A stretch of 63,962 nucleotides of DNA from an uncultured Arenimonas sp. (GCA_946480565.1 CAMLKR010000003.1:1-63962); one strand, 5' to 3'. Counted from the first letter of the stretch, positions 17,980 to 27,860 are shown. Notes: a model not told the origin generated them from the sequence alone. Program-made: numbers and translations.

Positions 17980-19449
17980 TCATGCCTTGCGCTTTCGCTT
18001 GGCGTCATCCGAGCGCAGCTGCTTGATGCGCTCGAAATACCCCGGCTCGATGCCGGTGACGTATTCGCCGCTGAAGCAGGAGCTGTCGAACTTCTTGCCC
18101 GGGAACTTGGGGCCGGCGACCGCCGCCTCGAGGTCCGGCAGGTCCTGGTAGATCAGCCAGTCGCAGCCCAGCAGCTTCTCGATCTCGGCCTCGCTGCGGC
18201 CGTGGGCGACCAGCTCCTGGGCCGAAGGCATGTCGATGCCGTAGATGTTCGGATGCCGCACCGGCGGCGCCGCGGACGCCAGGTAGACCTTGCGCGCGCC
18301 GGCGTCGCGCGCCATCTGCACGATCTGCTGGCTGGTGGTGCCGCGCACGATCGAGTCGTCCACCAGCAGCACCACCCGGTCCTTGAACTCCAGCGGGATC
18401 GGGTTGAGCTTGCGGCGCACCGACTTAACCCGCTCGCCCTGCCCCGGCATGATGAAGGTGCGGCCGACGTAGCGGTTCTTGATGAAGCCCTCGCGGTACT
18501 TCACGCCCAGCACGTTCGCGATCTCCAGCGCGGCGTCGCGCGAGGTGTCGGGGATCGGGATCACGGTGTCGATGCCGTGGTCGGGCCGCAGGCGCTGGAT
18601 CTTCTGCCCCAGGGTCACGCCCATGCGCATGCGCGCCTTGTGCACCGAGATGTTCTCGATCATCGAGTCCGGGCGCGCGAAGTACACGTATTCGAAGATG
18701 CAGGGCGCGTGCTGCTGCGGCTCGGCGCAGACCTCGGCGTGCAGCTGGCCGTTGCCGGTGATCACCACCGCCTCGCCCGGCCGGATGTCGCGTTCGCGCA
18801 CGAACCCCAGGATGTCCAGCGCCACGCTTTCCGAGGCCACCGCGTAGTCGGCGCCGCCGTCGGCGCGCACGCGCTTGCCCAGCACCAGCGGACGGATGCC
18901 GTGCGGATCGCGGAAGGCGACCAGGCCCAGGCCCAGCACCATGCTCACCACCGCGTAGCCGCCCGTGCAGCGGCGATGCACGCCGGCCACGGCCGCGACC
19001 GCCGCCTGCGGCGTCAGCGCGCCCTGGGACTGCAGCTCGTGCGCGAACACGTTCAGCAGCACCTCGGAATCGGATTCGGTGTTGACGTTGCGCTTGTCCT
19101 GCTCGAACACCAGGCGCCGCAGCGCGTCGGTGTTGATCAGGTTGCCGTTGTGCGCCAGGGCGATGCCGTAGGGCGAGTTCACGTAGAAGGGCTGGGCCTC
19201 GTCCGAGCCTTCCGAACCCGCGGTCGGGTAGCGGCAGTGGCCGATGCCGACGCGGCCGGTCAGCAGCGACATCGCGTCCTCGTCGAAGACTTCCTTCACC
19301 AGCCCGTTGCCCTTGTGCAGGCGGACCTTGTTGCCGTCCATCGTGGCGATGCCGGCCGCGTCCTGGCCGCGGTGCTGGAGCACCGTCAGGCCGTCGTACA
19401 GGGCCGCCGCGACGTCGCTGGCGCCGGCGATTCCGATGATGCCGCACAT
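17980..19449 (-). CDS. purF: Amidophosphoribosyltransferase PurF
   Basis: First committed enzyme of purine synthesis: makes phosphoribosylamine from PRPP and glutamine. The N-terminal nucleophile Cys is in [12 protein letters not shown] (Cys2 after Met removal) and the glutaminase domain has HNGNLIN and [15 protein letters not shown]. The phosphoribosyltransferase domain has the PRPP loop [18 protein letters not shown]. 489 aa, normal. Follows cvpA by 3 nt in a folC - SPOR - cvpA - purF run, a conserved gammaproteobacterial order. Confidence 0.97.
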   Translation of the reverse strand: MCGIIGIAGASDVAAALYDGLTVLQHRGQDAAGIATMDGNKVRLHKGNGLVKEVFDEDAMSLLTGRVGIGHCRYPTAGSEGSDEAQPFYVNSPYGIALAHNGNLINTDALRRLVFEQDKRNVNTESDSEVLLNVFAHELQSQGALTPQAAVAAVAGVHRRCTGGYAVVSMVLGLGLVAFRDPHGIRPLVLGKRVRADGGADYAVASESVALDILGFVRERDIRPGEAVVITGNGQLHAEVCAEPQQHAPCIFEYVYFARPDSMIENISVHKARMRMGVTLGQKIQRLRPDHGIDTVIPIPDTSRDAALEIANVLGVKYREGFIKNRYVGRTFIMPGQGERVKSVRRKLNPIPLEFKDRVVLLVDDSIVRGTTSQQIVQMARDAGARKVYLASAAPPVRHPNIYGIDMPSAQELVAHGRSEAEIEKLLGCDWLIYQDLPDLEAAVAGPKFPGKKFDSSCFSGEYVTGIEPGYFERIKQLRSDDAKRKRKA

Positions 19450-19452
19450 GGG

Positions 19453-20019
19453 TCAGGTCTCCGAAACGGGAAGGGCGGCCGCGTCCTGCGGCTCGCCGGA
19501 AAGGGTCGGGTCGGTCGCCTCGGGCGGCGCCTCGAACCGGATCTGTTCGGCCGCGTCCGGCGGCAGGAAGCCGATCATCCACTCGGCGCCGCGCTGCACG
19601 CCCGGCAGGAACCGCGACTGCGACCACCAGGCGTCCTGCGGCACCGGCGTGAAGCCGAGCAGCATCACCGCCACGCAGGCCAGCACCAGGCCGCGCGCCA
19701 GGCCGAAACCCAGGCCCAGCACCCGGTCGGTGCCCGACAGCCCGGTGTTGGCGATCAGCTTGCCGATGCCCCAGGTGGCCAGGCCACCGAGGATCAGCAC
19801 GGCCAGGAACACGCCGGCGTAACCGAGGAACAGGCGCGCCGAAGGTTCGCCGACGCTGTTGAGCCGTGCCGCCACGTCGGCGCCGAACCCCACCGACAGC
19901 CAGAACGCGCCGATCCAGACCGTGAGCGACAGCACCTCCACCACGAAGCCACGCCAGAGGCCGACCGCCATCGAGATGGCCAGCATGGCCAGCAGCGCGT
20001 AGTCGGCCCAGTTCAGCAT
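19453..20019 (-). CDS. cvpA: CvpA family membrane protein
   Basis: 188-aa inner-membrane protein with four or five hydrophobic helices (LNWADYALLAMLAISMAVGL at the start, then VLSLTVWIGAFWLSV, LGYAGVFLAVLILGG, LARGLVLACVAVMLLGF). The conserved RGFVVEVLSL and SGTDRVLGLGFGLARG segments mark CvpA, named for a role in colicin V production and linked to envelope homeostasis. It lies between the SPOR gene (17 nt) and purF (3 nt), the expected operon. Confidence 0.92.
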   Translation of the reverse strand: MLNWADYALLAMLAISMAVGLWRGFVVEVLSLTVWIGAFWLSVGFGADVAARLNSVGEPSARLFLGYAGVFLAVLILGGLATWGIGKLIANTGLSGTDRVLGLGFGLARGLVLACVAVMLLGFTPVPQDAWWSQSRFLPGVQRGAEWMIGFLPPDAAEQIRFEAPPEATDPTLSGEPQDAAALPVSET

Positions 20020-20035
20020 CGGCGACAGGTCCGGG

Positions 20036-21055
20036 TCACGGGTGCGAAACGACGATCGCGTCCTTCAGGCCCAGCTTTTCGGCGACCTGGGTGCGCAGCC
20101 GGTCGGCGGCGGCGCGGTCGGCCTCGGGACCGACGCGCACGCGCCAGACGGCACCCCGATCGGTGTTCACGCGCTGGTGGAAGGCGACGAAACCGGCGGC
20201 CCGGGCGCGGTCGCGCAGGGCGCTGGCGTCGGCTTCCGAACTCAGTGCGCCCAACTGCACGGCGAAACCGACCCCGGCCGCGGCCGCCGGGCGAGGCGCC
20301 GGCGCGGCAGGCGCGGCGGTCGGACGCGGGGCGGCACCGGCGTCCAGCGCAATCACCGGCGCAGAGCCGCCGGTGACGCCTTCCACGCGCAGGCGCGCGG
20401 CTTCGGCCACGGTGCGTTCGGCGTAGGGGCCGACGCGCAGGCGCATCGCCGGCTTGCCGGCCACGTCCACGGTCTCGCTGGTGATCGGCAGGCCCTGGGC
20501 GCGCAGCTTGTCGGCCAGGGCGCGGGCATTGGCGAGGTTGGAGAAGCTGCCGACGTTCACCACGTAGCGGCCGCCGGCGGTGCTGGCGGGAAGCGGCGCG
20601 GCGGCGGGCGCGGGCGTGGCGGCGACCGGGGCCGGGGCCTCGGGTTCCGGTGTCGCGGGCGTCGGCGCCACCGGCTCGCCGCTGGCGGCGTCCACCGCGG
20701 CGACCGGCGGTTCGTCGACCGGATCGACCGCCGCTTCGGGCTCGGTTCCGACGGCGCTGCCGCCGACCGGCCGGCCGTCCGGACCCAGGGTCACCAGGCC
20801 GTCGGGGTTGCCGCCGTCGGGCGGCGCGGTGTCCATGCCCAGCACGCCGCCTTCGGGGGTGTCCTGCGCGGGAACCGTCAGCGGCAGCTCGCGGGTCTCG
20901 AACTCCTGGTCGGGCGCGGCCGGCATGTCCATCGGCACCTGGGCGGCGTCGGGTTCGGCGGTGTCGGGCCCCATCAGCAGCATGGGCAGGAAGATCATGG
21001 CCAGCGCCACCAGCACGGCGGCGCCGATCAGGCGCTGTTTCAGGGCGGAATCCAT
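20036..21055 (-). CDS. SPOR-domain protein, DedD-like
   Basis: 339-aa bitopic membrane protein: a short cytoplasmic start, one transmembrane helix (LIGAAVLVALAMIFLPMLLM), a long Pro/Ala/Asp-rich periplasmic linker and two SPOR domains (GGRYVVNVGSFSNLANARAL near residue 160, and GVGFAVQLGALSSEADASAL near residue 255). SPOR domains bind glycan strands stripped of stem peptides at the division site. E. coli DedD sits in the same place between folC and cvpA but has one SPOR domain, so the duplication is a difference. Confidence 0.88.
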   Translation of the reverse strand: MDSALKQRLIGAAVLVALAMIFLPMLLMGPDTAEPDAAQVPMDMPAAPDQEFETRELPLTVPAQDTPEGGVLGMDTAPPDGGNPDGLVTLGPDGRPVGGSAVGTEPEAAVDPVDEPPVAAVDAASGEPVAPTPATPEPEAPAPVAATPAPAAAPLPASTAGGRYVVNVGSFSNLANARALADKLRAQGLPITSETVDVAGKPAMRLRVGPYAERTVAEAARLRVEGVTGGSAPVIALDAGAAPRPTAAPAAPAPRPAAAAGVGFAVQLGALSSEADASALRDRARAAGFVAFHQRVNTDRGAVWRVRVGPEADRAAADRLRTQVAEKLGLKDAIVVSHP

Positions 21056-21115
21056 CGGGATTTCAGTCCGGCCGGGAGAGGCGCGAATTATAGCCGGGAT
21101 GCCGGTGCCGCCGGT

Positions 21116-22363
21116 TCAGCCGGCGGCCATCGCTTCAGCCACGGTGTGGAATGAACCGAACACCAGCACGCGGCCCTCCGGTCCGGCCTGGCGGATCGCG
21201 GCGGCGCGGGCCTCGGCCAGGCTGCGGTGCGGATGCAGGATCTCGGCCGGCAGGTGTTCGGCCAGGCGTCGCGCCAGTTCCTCCACGGCCAGGCCGCGCG
21301 GGCCGGCATCGGTGATCGGGCCCAGGTGCCAGGCCAGCAGGTGGGGCGCCACCGGCGCGCAGATGCCGGCCAGGTCCTTGTCGGCCAGGGCGCTGAACAC
21401 CGCCACGGTCGGCTTCGGGTTCGCCGCCAGCCACTGCGCCAGCTGGCGCGCGCCCTGCGGGTTGTGGGCGACGTCGAGCACGCGCTCCGGGCGGCCGGGC
21501 AGGCGCTGCAGGCGGCCGGGGACCCGCGCCGAGCGCACGCCCTCGCGGATCGCCGCATCCGGGATGTCGAGGTCCAGCGCCCGCAGCGCCGCGATCGCCG
21601 CGGCGGCATTGTCGCGCTGGGCCGGCGCCGCCAGCGCGGGATCGGGCAGGTCGATCTGGTAACCCGGCTCGCGCCAGCGCCAGCCGCCGTCGACCTGGTC
21701 GATGAGGTAGTCGGAGTGGCCGCGGATGGCGAAGGCGCCGATCGCGTAGGCGCGCCGCAGCACCGACGAGGGCGGGTCCTTCTCGGCCAGCACGGCGGGC
21801 TTGCCGGCGCGCAGGATGCCGGCCTTCTCGGCGCCGATGCTCTCGCGGTCGTCGCCCAGGTAGTCCTGGTGGTCCAGGTCCACCGTCGTGATCACGGCGA
21901 CATCCGGATCGATGATGTTGGTGGCGTCCAGCCGCCCGCCCAGGCCGACCTCCAGCAGGGCCAGGTCCAGGCCGGCCGCCTCGAACAGGATCAGCGCGGC
22001 CAGGGTCCCGAACTCGAAATAGGTCAGCGCGATCCCGTCCCGGGCCGCGTCGATGCGCTCGAAGGCCGCCACCAGCGCCTCGTCGCCGGCGTCGGCGCCG
22101 TCGATCCGCACCCGCTCGTTGTAGCGCAGCAGGTGCGGCGAGGTGTAGGCGCCCACCTTCAGGCCGGCCGCGCGCGCGATCGCCTCCAGGAAGGCCACCG
22201 TCGAGCCCTTGCCATTGGTGCCGCCGACCGTGACCACGAAGCGCCCCGGCCGGCCCAGGCCCAGCCGGCGCGCGACCTCGCCCACACGTTCCAGGCCCAT
22301 GTCGATGGCCTTGGGGTGGATCGACTGCTGGTGCTCCAGCCACTGCGCAAGGGTCCGCTTCAT
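21116..22363 (-). CDS. folC: Folylpolyglutamate synthase / dihydrofolate synthase FolC
   Basis: 415-aa Mur-ligase-fold enzyme that adds glutamate to dihydropteroate and to folates. The ATP loop is VTVGGTNGKGSTVAFLEA; other blocks are AYTSPHLLRYNERVRIDG, EVGLGGRLDATNIIDPDVAV, DLDHQDYLGDDRESIGAEKA and RVLDVAHNPQGARQLA. First gene of the minus-strand folC - SPOR - cvpA - purF group; accD, which usually precedes it, is not here because the gene upstream is divergent. Confidence 0.95.
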   Translation of the reverse strand: MKRTLAQWLEHQQSIHPKAIDMGLERVGEVARRLGLGRPGRFVVTVGGTNGKGSTVAFLEAIARAAGLKVGAYTSPHLLRYNERVRIDGADAGDEALVAAFERIDAARDGIALTYFEFGTLAALILFEAAGLDLALLEVGLGGRLDATNIIDPDVAVITTVDLDHQDYLGDDRESIGAEKAGILRAGKPAVLAEKDPPSSVLRRAYAIGAFAIRGHSDYLIDQVDGGWRWREPGYQIDLPDPALAAPAQRDNAAAAIAALRALDLDIPDAAIREGVRSARVPGRLQRLPGRPERVLDVAHNPQGARQLAQWLAANPKPTVAVFSALADKDLAGICAPVAPHLLAWHLGPITDAGPRGLAVEELARRLAEHLPAEILHPHRSLAEARAAAIRQAGPEGRVLVFGSFHTVAEAMAAG

Positions 22364-22443
22364 GCCGGCATTATCCGCCCGCCGGGCGCCGCGGAGCAGC
22401 CCCAGCGGTTAGACTGGCGCCATCCCCGACGCCGAGCGCCCCG

Positions 22444-22605
22444 ATGGCCAAGCCCAATTATTCGTTCGAGAAGCGCCAGCGCGAGCTCGCCAAGCAGAAA
22501 AAGAAGGCCGAGAAGGAAGCCGAGAAGGCCGCGCGCAAGCGCGCCGGCCAGCCGCCCGAGGCGGACACCCCCCAGGACGCCGATCCGGCCACGCCGGCGG
22601 ACTGA
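22444..22605 (+). CDS. Small Lys/Glu-rich conserved hypothetical protein
   Basis: 53-aa protein, too short for most ORF callers: it starts MAKPNYSFEKRQRELAKQKK, continues as a charged helix of Lys/Glu/Ala (AEKEAEKAARKRAG) and ends in an acidic Pro-rich tail. The N-terminal MAKPNYSFEKRQREL block is widely conserved among small proteobacterial proteins of unknown role, possibly nucleic-acid or ribosome associated. Divergent from folC across about 80 nt. Confidence 0.72.
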   Translation: MAKPNYSFEKRQRELAKQKKKAEKEAEKAARKRAGQPPEADTPQDADPATPAD

Positions 22606-22631
22606 TCCCCGGCGGGCCGGCCATCCACCGA

Positions 22632-22656
22632 AAGGACGCCAGGAAGCTCCTGGCGC
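22632..22656 (-). terminator. Probable terminator after the histidine phosphatase gene
   Basis: Perfect hairpin CGCCAGGA-AGC-TCCTGGCG at 22637-22655. On the minus strand it is followed by TCCTTTC, a weak U run, about 10 nt after the phosphatase stop. It could also serve the plus-strand small gene ending at 22605 (CCCTT on that side). Confidence 0.55.
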
Positions 22657-22665
22657 CCTTGGCGA

Positions 22666-23316
22666 TCACAGCGCCCGATGCACCGCTTCGCCGAACAGCG
22701 CGGTGTGGTGCCCGCAGTCGTTCAGCCGCACCACCTCCAGCGACTCCACCGAGGGTCCCTCGAGCAGGTTGATCGTGGTCGGCGCCTGCCGGAACGTCCA
22801 CAGCCGCGACAGCGGCAGGCCCAGGATGCGGCACAGGATCACCCGGTTCACCGCGTCGTGCGCGACCACCAGCAGCGTGTCGTCGGCACCGAGCCCGGCG
22901 CAGGCGCGCTGCAGCGCGGGCCAGGCGCGGTCCAGCACCTCGACGATCGACTCGCCGCCGGCGCCGGGCATCTGAACGGTCTCGGGTGTCTCGCGCCACG
23001 CGCGCAGGCGCACCGGGTCGCGCTCGCGGATCTCGGCGGCCAGCAGGCCCTCCCAGTCGCCGTGCGCGATCTCCTTGAAACCGTCGTCCAGGCGCAGCGT
23101 GCCGGCACGCGCCTCGCCCAGCGCCAGCTCGGCGGTGCGGCGTGCGCGCACCAGCGGCGAGGCCACCGCGCGCGCGATCGCGACGCCGGCGAGGCGGTCG
23201 CCGAGCAGCCGCGCCTGGCGTTCGCCGGTGTCCGACAGCGCGATGTCGCGCTGCCCCTGGTAACGGCCTTCGGCATTCCAGGGCGTTTCCCCGTGGCGGG
23301 CGAGCAGGATCCTCAT
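22666..23316 (-). CDS. Histidine phosphatase family protein (phosphoglycerate mutase-like)
   Basis: 216-aa branch of the RHG phosphatase superfamily. The catalytic His is in ILLARHGETPWNAEGRYQGQ, the second His in LLVVAHDAVNRVILCRIL, and the acid residue in HGDWEGLLAAEI. The start ATG overlaps the serA stop by one base (TGATG), so the two are coupled. Given the link with serA a phosphoserine phosphatase role (as in PspA-type serB replacement) is attractive, but a cofactor-dependent mutase-like or other phosphatase is equally compatible with the motifs. Confidence 0.85.
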   Translation of the reverse strand: MRILLARHGETPWNAEGRYQGQRDIALSDTGERQARLLGDRLAGVAIARAVASPLVRARRTAELALGEARAGTLRLDDGFKEIAHGDWEGLLAAEIRERDPVRLRAWRETPETVQMPGAGGESIVEVLDRAWPALQRACAGLGADDTLLVVAHDAVNRVILCRILGLPLSRLWTFRQAPTTINLLEGPSVESLEVVRLNDCGHHTALFGEAVHRAL

Positions 23317-24878
23317 CAGATCTGCTCCATCGCCAGGATGCCCGGGATGCCGCGCAGCGAGGCCAGCTGCGCCTCCGGCACCTCGCGGTCCACCGTGATC
23401 GCCGCCACCGCGCCGCCGTCGCCGGTGGCGCCCAGCGAGAAGTTGACGATGTTCACGCCGGCCGCGCCCAGGTGCGAGCCGACCAGGCCGATCACGCCGG
23501 GCTTGTCCTCGTTGCGCATCAGCAGGATGTGCGCCAGCGGATCGAAGTCGAGCTCGACGCCGTCCAGGCGCACCACGCGCGGACCGCGGTGCAGGGTCGC
23601 CTCGATCTCGCGCACGACGCCGCCGCCCTGCACGCGGATGCGCAGCAGGCGGTCGAAGCCGTCGCCGTCGCCGCCGAGCGTCTCCGCCACTTCCAGGCCG
23701 CGCGACGCGGCCTCCTGCAGCGCGTTCACCGGGGTGACGCGGCCCGAGGCCGGACCCAGCAGCGAGGCCACCAACAGGCGCGTCAGCGGCCGCGTATCCA
23801 GGCCCTCGGTGCGGCCGGCGTAGGTGACCTGCAGCTTCACCGGCGCCGGCACCAGCTTCGCCGCCAGCTTGCCCAGCGCCGTCATCAGCGGCATCCACGG
23901 ACCGACCTCGCGCGCGGTTTCCGGCGTCAGCGGCGGCAGGTTGACGCAGCCGGCGACCGCACCGGTGGCGACGAAGTCGATGATCTGCCGCGCCAGGATG
24001 GTGCTGACCGCCTGCTGCGCCTCGCCGGTGCTGGCGCCCAGGTGCGGGGTCAGGATCAGCTTGGGGTTGCCGCGCAGCGGCGAGTCCTTGGGCAGCGGTT
24101 CGGTGACGAAGGTGTCGAGCGCGGCGCCGGCCAGGTGGCCCTCGTCGAGCAGTTTCAGCAGCGCCTCCTCGTCGACCAGGCCGCCGCGGGCGGCGTTCAC
24201 CAGGAAGGCGCCCTTCTTCATCGCACGCAGGCGCGCTTCGTTCAGCAGGTTGGTCGTTTCCTTGGTGCGCGGGATGTGCAGGGTGACCACGTCGGCCCAG
24301 GCCAGCAGTTCCTCCAGGCCCATCAGCGGCACGCTGCCCTTGCCGGCGGCGGACGCGGGCAGGAAGGGATCGTGCGCGGCCACCTCCATGCCGATGCCCT
24401 GGGCCTTGCGCGCGACCGTGGCGCCGATGCGGCCCAGGCCGATCACGCCCAGCTTCTTGCCCTCGAGCTCGAAGCCGGTGAGGCCGGCCTTGGGCCATTC
24501 GCCGGCCTTCATGCCCGCGTCGGCGCGCGGCACGTGCCGGGCCAGCGCGAACAGCAGGGAGATCGCGTGCTCGGCGGCGGCGAGCGTATTGCCGTCGGGC
24601 GCGTTCATCACCGCGATGCCGCGGGCGGTGGCGGCCTCGACGTCGATGGTGTCGACGCCGGCACCGGCGCGGCCGATCACCTTCAGGCTGCCGGCCCTGG
24701 CCAGGCTGTCGGCCGTCACCTGGGTGGCGGACCGCACCAGCACCGCGTCGAAACCCTCGAGCTTCGCGGCGAGCTTCGCGGCGTCCTTGATCGGCTCGGA
24801 CACTTCGACCGTCCAGCCCGCGTTGCGGAACAGGGCCAGGCCGTCCTCATGGATGCCATCACAGGCCAATACGCGCAT
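23316..24878 (-). CDS. serA: D-3-phosphoglycerate dehydrogenase SerA (long form)
   Basis: Catalyses the first step of serine synthesis, 3-phosphoglycerate to 3-phosphohydroxypyruvate, with NAD. 520 aa: substrate domain (VKVIGRAGAGVD-like KVIGRAGAGVDTIDVEA), NAD-binding GVIGLGRIGATVARKA, catalytic Arg/Glu/His in NAARGGLVDEEAL and LTPHLGAST. It has the extra ASB-type domain (residues about 310-440) and a C-terminal ACT domain (MRNEDKPGVIGLVGSHLG), probably for serine feedback. The ATG at 24878 is preferred because AACGAGGAG lies at ideal distance. First gene of a pair with the phosphatase. Confidence 0.95.
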   Translation of the reverse strand: MRVLACDGIHEDGLALFRNAGWTVEVSEPIKDAAKLAAKLEGFDAVLVRSATQVTADSLARAGSLKVIGRAGAGVDTIDVEAATARGIAVMNAPDGNTLAAAEHAISLLFALARHVPRADAGMKAGEWPKAGLTGFELEGKKLGVIGLGRIGATVARKAQGIGMEVAAHDPFLPASAAGKGSVPLMGLEELLAWADVVTLHIPRTKETTNLLNEARLRAMKKGAFLVNAARGGLVDEEALLKLLDEGHLAGAALDTFVTEPLPKDSPLRGNPKLILTPHLGASTGEAQQAVSTILARQIIDFVATGAVAGCVNLPPLTPETAREVGPWMPLMTALGKLAAKLVPAPVKLQVTYAGRTEGLDTRPLTRLLVASLLGPASGRVTPVNALQEAASRGLEVAETLGGDGDGFDRLLRIRVQGGGVVREIEATLHRGPRVVRLDGVELDFDPLAHILLMRNEDKPGVIGLVGSHLGAAGVNIVNFSLGATGDGGAVAAITVDREVPEAQLASLRGIPGILAMEQI

Positions 24879-25398
24879 AACCATCTCCTCGTTGCACAGC
24901 GGTGGGAGACCGTCCGGCACGCCCCGGAGCCGGGGCGCACGGGCCGGGCTCGGATTCAGGTCGCGGAAACGCCGGCGGCCGCGGGAGCGGCCGTGGGAAT
25001 ACGCAGGAAATCCACCGTCTGCCGGCGCACGGGCGTGCGGGCAAGGAGAGACGACGCCGAGGGGCGGTCGAATCGCGCGTTTGCGCTGTGACCATCGGAA
25101 AACCGGCACTGCTGGAACGAACCGGTCGGTCCGCGGGTCTGGAGACGGGGCTTCATGAGCATGGGAGTCCAGGACCTACGAGCCCACCATACCGGTAATC
25201 GGACCCAAAAAAAACCGGCCCGTCATGGCTCAGCCCGGGTCGCGAGCCCTGTCCCTCCTCCGGCGCAGCCGAAGCCCCCTCCCCCAACCTCTCCCACGAG
25301 AGGACGGGAGACGAGCGCCACCCATGACCAATGGCCTACACCCCCGTCACTCCAAACCCCCTACCCTCGCCGTTCCGTTCCCCGTCTCCGGATCCGCC
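24879..25398. other. 520-bp gap between serA and the first M13 gene
   Basis: Divergent control region for serA (minus) and the M13 gene (plus). A GC hairpin (CGCCCCGG/CCGGGGCG near 24920-24940) lies in the serA leader without a clear U run. A minus-strand frame of 68 codons at 24956-25162 has no recognisable domain and an unremarkable composition; it might be a leader peptide or nothing. No convincing promoter could be assigned by eye. Confidence 0.4.
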
Positions 25399-27504
25399 AT
25401 GACCCCGCGCCTGAAGCCGCTCGCCCTCGCCCTTTCGATCACCGTCGCCCTGGCCGCCTGCCAGAAGCCCGCCGAGGCGCCGGCCGACACCGCCGCCGCG
25501 CCCGAGACGCCCAAGCTCACGATCGACCTGTCGAAAGTCGCGCAGCAGCCGATCTCGCTGCAGGCGGCCGATATCGACACCAGCATCCAGGCCTGCCAGG
25601 ACTTCAACGGCTTCGTGAACTCGAAATGGCTGGCGGCCAATCCGGTGCCGGGCGACCGCACCACCTGGGGCGCCTTCGCGGCCCTCGGCGAGCGCTCGCT
25701 GCAGGTCCAGCACGAACTGGCCAAGGCCGCGGCCGCCGGGACCTGGGAAGCGGGCACGATGGAGCAGAAGGTCGGCGACTTCTTCGCCGCCGGCATGGAC
25801 GAAGCAAAGATCGAGGCCGCCGGCATCACGCCGATCCAGCCCGACCTGGACCGCATCGCCGCGCTGAAGGCCACGAGTGAAATCCCGGCCTACCTGGGCG
25901 AGGCCTATGCCAAGGGCCAGGGCATGCTGTTCGGCTTCTTCGCGATGGCCGACTACAACGACTCGACCACCAACATGGCCTACGCCATCCAGGGCGGCCT
26001 GTCCCTGCCCGAGCGGGCCTACTACCTGGAAGACCGCGAGGACTACAAGACCGCGCGCGCCGCCTTCCTCGACCACGTGGCCAAGGTGCTCATCCTCGCC
26101 GGCGCCGACGCAGACACCGCCAAGGCCCAGGCCCAGCAGGTGATGGATTTCGAAACCCGCCTGGCCAAGGCCTCGCTGGGCCGCCTCGACCTGCGCGATC
26201 CCGCCAAGCGCTACAACCCGGTGGCGCTGGCCGACGCCGACGCCAGCACGCCGAACTTCAGCTGGACCGCCTTCTTCGCCGCGCTCGACGTCGAGGCGCC
26301 CAAGACCTTCTCGCTGGCCACGCCGGGCTTCTTCAAGGAGTTCGACGCGATGCTGGCCGAGGTGCCGCTGGAGCAGTGGCAGACCTGGCTGCGCTTCCGC
26401 ACCATCGACGGTGCCTCGCCCTACCTCAGCAGCGCCTTCGAGCAGGCCAACTACGAGTTCTACCGCAAGACGCTCGGCGGCCAGGCGCAGATGCAGGAGC
26501 GCTGGAAGCGCGTGCTGGGTGCGCTGAACGGTTCGATGGGCGAAGGTTTCGGCCAGATCTACGTCGCCCAGGCCTTCCCGCCGGAGTCCAAGGCGAAGAT
26601 GGAAGTGCTGGTGCAGAACCTGATGGCTTCGCTCAAGGGCCGGCTGGAGAAGCTGGAGTGGATGAGCGCCGAGACCAAGGCCAAGGCGCTGGAGAAGTGG
26701 TCCAGCTTCACGCCCAAGATCGGCTACCCGGACAAGTGGCGCGACTGGAGCGGGCTGTCGGTGTCGCGCGACAGCTACGCCGGCAACCTGATGGCCGCCG
26801 CGGCGTTCAACATGCGCTACAACCTGGACAAGATCGGCAAGCCGGTGGACCGCAGCGAGTGGGGCATGAGCCCGCAGACGGTGAACGCCTATTACCGCTC
26901 CACCGCCAACGAGATCGTGTTCCCGGCGGCGATCCTGCAGCCGCCGTTCTTCGACGCCAACGCCGACGACGCGCTCAACTACGGCGGCATCGGCGCGGTG
27001 ATCGGACACGAGATGCTGCACGGTTTCGACGACCAGGGCAGCAAGTTCGACGCGGTCGGCAACATGGCCAACTGGTGGACGGAGGAAGACCGGGCCAAGT
27101 TCGAGGCCGCCACCAACAAGCTGGCCGACCAGTACAGTGGCTACGAGGCGCTGCCGGGGCTGTTCGTCAACGGCAAGCTGGGCCTGGGCGAGAACATCGC
27201 CGACCTGGGCGGCGTGACGGTGGCCTACGATGCGCTGAAGAAGGCGCAGGGCGAGGGTTACACCGATCCGATGATCGACGGCTACACGCAGGACCAGCGT
27301 TTCTTCATGAACTGGGCCACGGTGTGGCGCGTGGCCTTCACCGAGGCGCAGCTGAAGCAGCAGATCACGGTCGGTCCGCATTCGCCCGGCATGTTCCGTG
27401 CGGTCGGCCCGGCGCAGAACCTGCCCGCCTTCGCCGCCGCCTTCAACTGCAAGGCCGGCGACAAGATGGTGCGCCCGGAGGAAGACCGCGTCGTCATCTG
27501 GTAA
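25399..27504 (+). CDS. M13 (neprilysin-like) zinc metallopeptidase lipoprotein, copy 1
   Basis: 701-aa envelope endopeptidase related to PepO/neprilysin that cuts oligopeptides. Lipobox LSITVALAACQKP at residues about 13-25 sets the start at 25399. N-terminal M13 domain: CQDFNGFVNSKWLAANPVP. Catalytic domain: AYYRSTANEIVFPAAILQPP, zinc motif GHEMLHGFDDQGSKFD (H537, E538, H541) and third ligand Glu598 in GLGENIADLGGVTVAYDAL. C-terminus VRPEEDRVVIW is the typical M13 ending. A strong terminator follows at once. First of three consecutive M13 genes. Confidence 0.95.
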   Translation: MTPRLKPLALALSITVALAACQKPAEAPADTAAAPETPKLTIDLSKVAQQPISLQAADIDTSIQACQDFNGFVNSKWLAANPVPGDRTTWGAFAALGERSLQVQHELAKAAAAGTWEAGTMEQKVGDFFAAGMDEAKIEAAGITPIQPDLDRIAALKATSEIPAYLGEAYAKGQGMLFGFFAMADYNDSTTNMAYAIQGGLSLPERAYYLEDREDYKTARAAFLDHVAKVLILAGADADTAKAQAQQVMDFETRLAKASLGRLDLRDPAKRYNPVALADADASTPNFSWTAFFAALDVEAPKTFSLATPGFFKEFDAMLAEVPLEQWQTWLRFRTIDGASPYLSSAFEQANYEFYRKTLGGQAQMQERWKRVLGALNGSMGEGFGQIYVAQAFPPESKAKMEVLVQNLMASLKGRLEKLEWMSAETKAKALEKWSSFTPKIGYPDKWRDWSGLSVSRDSYAGNLMAAAAFNMRYNLDKIGKPVDRSEWGMSPQTVNAYYRSTANEIVFPAAILQPPFFDANADDALNYGGIGAVIGHEMLHGFDDQGSKFDAVGNMANWWTEEDRAKFEAATNKLADQYSGYEALPGLFVNGKLGLGENIADLGGVTVAYDALKKAQGEGYTDPMIDGYTQDQRFFMNWATVWRVAFTEAQLKQQITVGPHSPGMFRAVGPAQNLPAFAAAFNCKAGDKMVRPEEDRVVIW

Positions 27505-27523
27505 CCCGCGCGCTCTCTGCAAG

Positions 27524-27555
27524 CCCCGGGCAGTCCGCTGCCCGGGGTTTCTTTC
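27524..27555 (+). terminator. Rho-independent terminator of M13 copy 1
   Basis: Perfect 10-bp stem CCCCGGGCAG / CTGCCCGGGG with loop TCCG (27524-27547), followed by TTTCTTTC. It starts 20 nt after the stop codon. Confidence 0.92.
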
Positions 27556-27630
27556 TGCGGCGCCGGCGTGACGCCGGGATCGCTCTTGGCGATTCGGAGC
27601 CGGGCTCGTTCTTGGCGATAGGCCGGCGTA

Positions 27631-27722
27631 CGTGAGGTCTTTTTCTGCGGACGCCGTGAATCCATCCATGGAGTCTTCTCGAAAACGTCCCTGTTTTCGA
27701 GACCGCAGAAAAAGACCTCACG
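27631..27722. repeat. Palindromic intergenic element (20-bp arms) with nested hairpin
   Basis: Arms 27631-27650 (CGTGAGGTCTTTTTCTGCGG) and 27703-27722 are exact reverse complements. Inside lies a second perfect hairpin, TCTCGAAAAC / GTTTTCGAGA (27677-27686 and 27693-27702). The stem core GGTCTTTTTCTGC resembles the stem cores of the two palindromes at 46120-46191 and 46732-46792, so it may belong to the same family. No coding frame is evident. Confidence 0.8.
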
Positions 27723-27860
27723 CACGACGGCCTGCGGACCATCCGGGCCGGGATATCGAACTCTTAGGCTCGCGATAGGTCCCTGACGCGAGCTTTCGTG
27801 CCTTCTGGGGGCACGCGCTTATCCCAACGGCTCGTGAAGTTGAGCCGTGGCGACGGCCTG

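Noticed and set aside
24956..25162. 68-codon frame upstream of serA as a leader-peptide gene
   Set aside because: No ribosome binding site of note, no Ser-codon run, and no clear attenuator hairpin with a U run; not listed as a gene.
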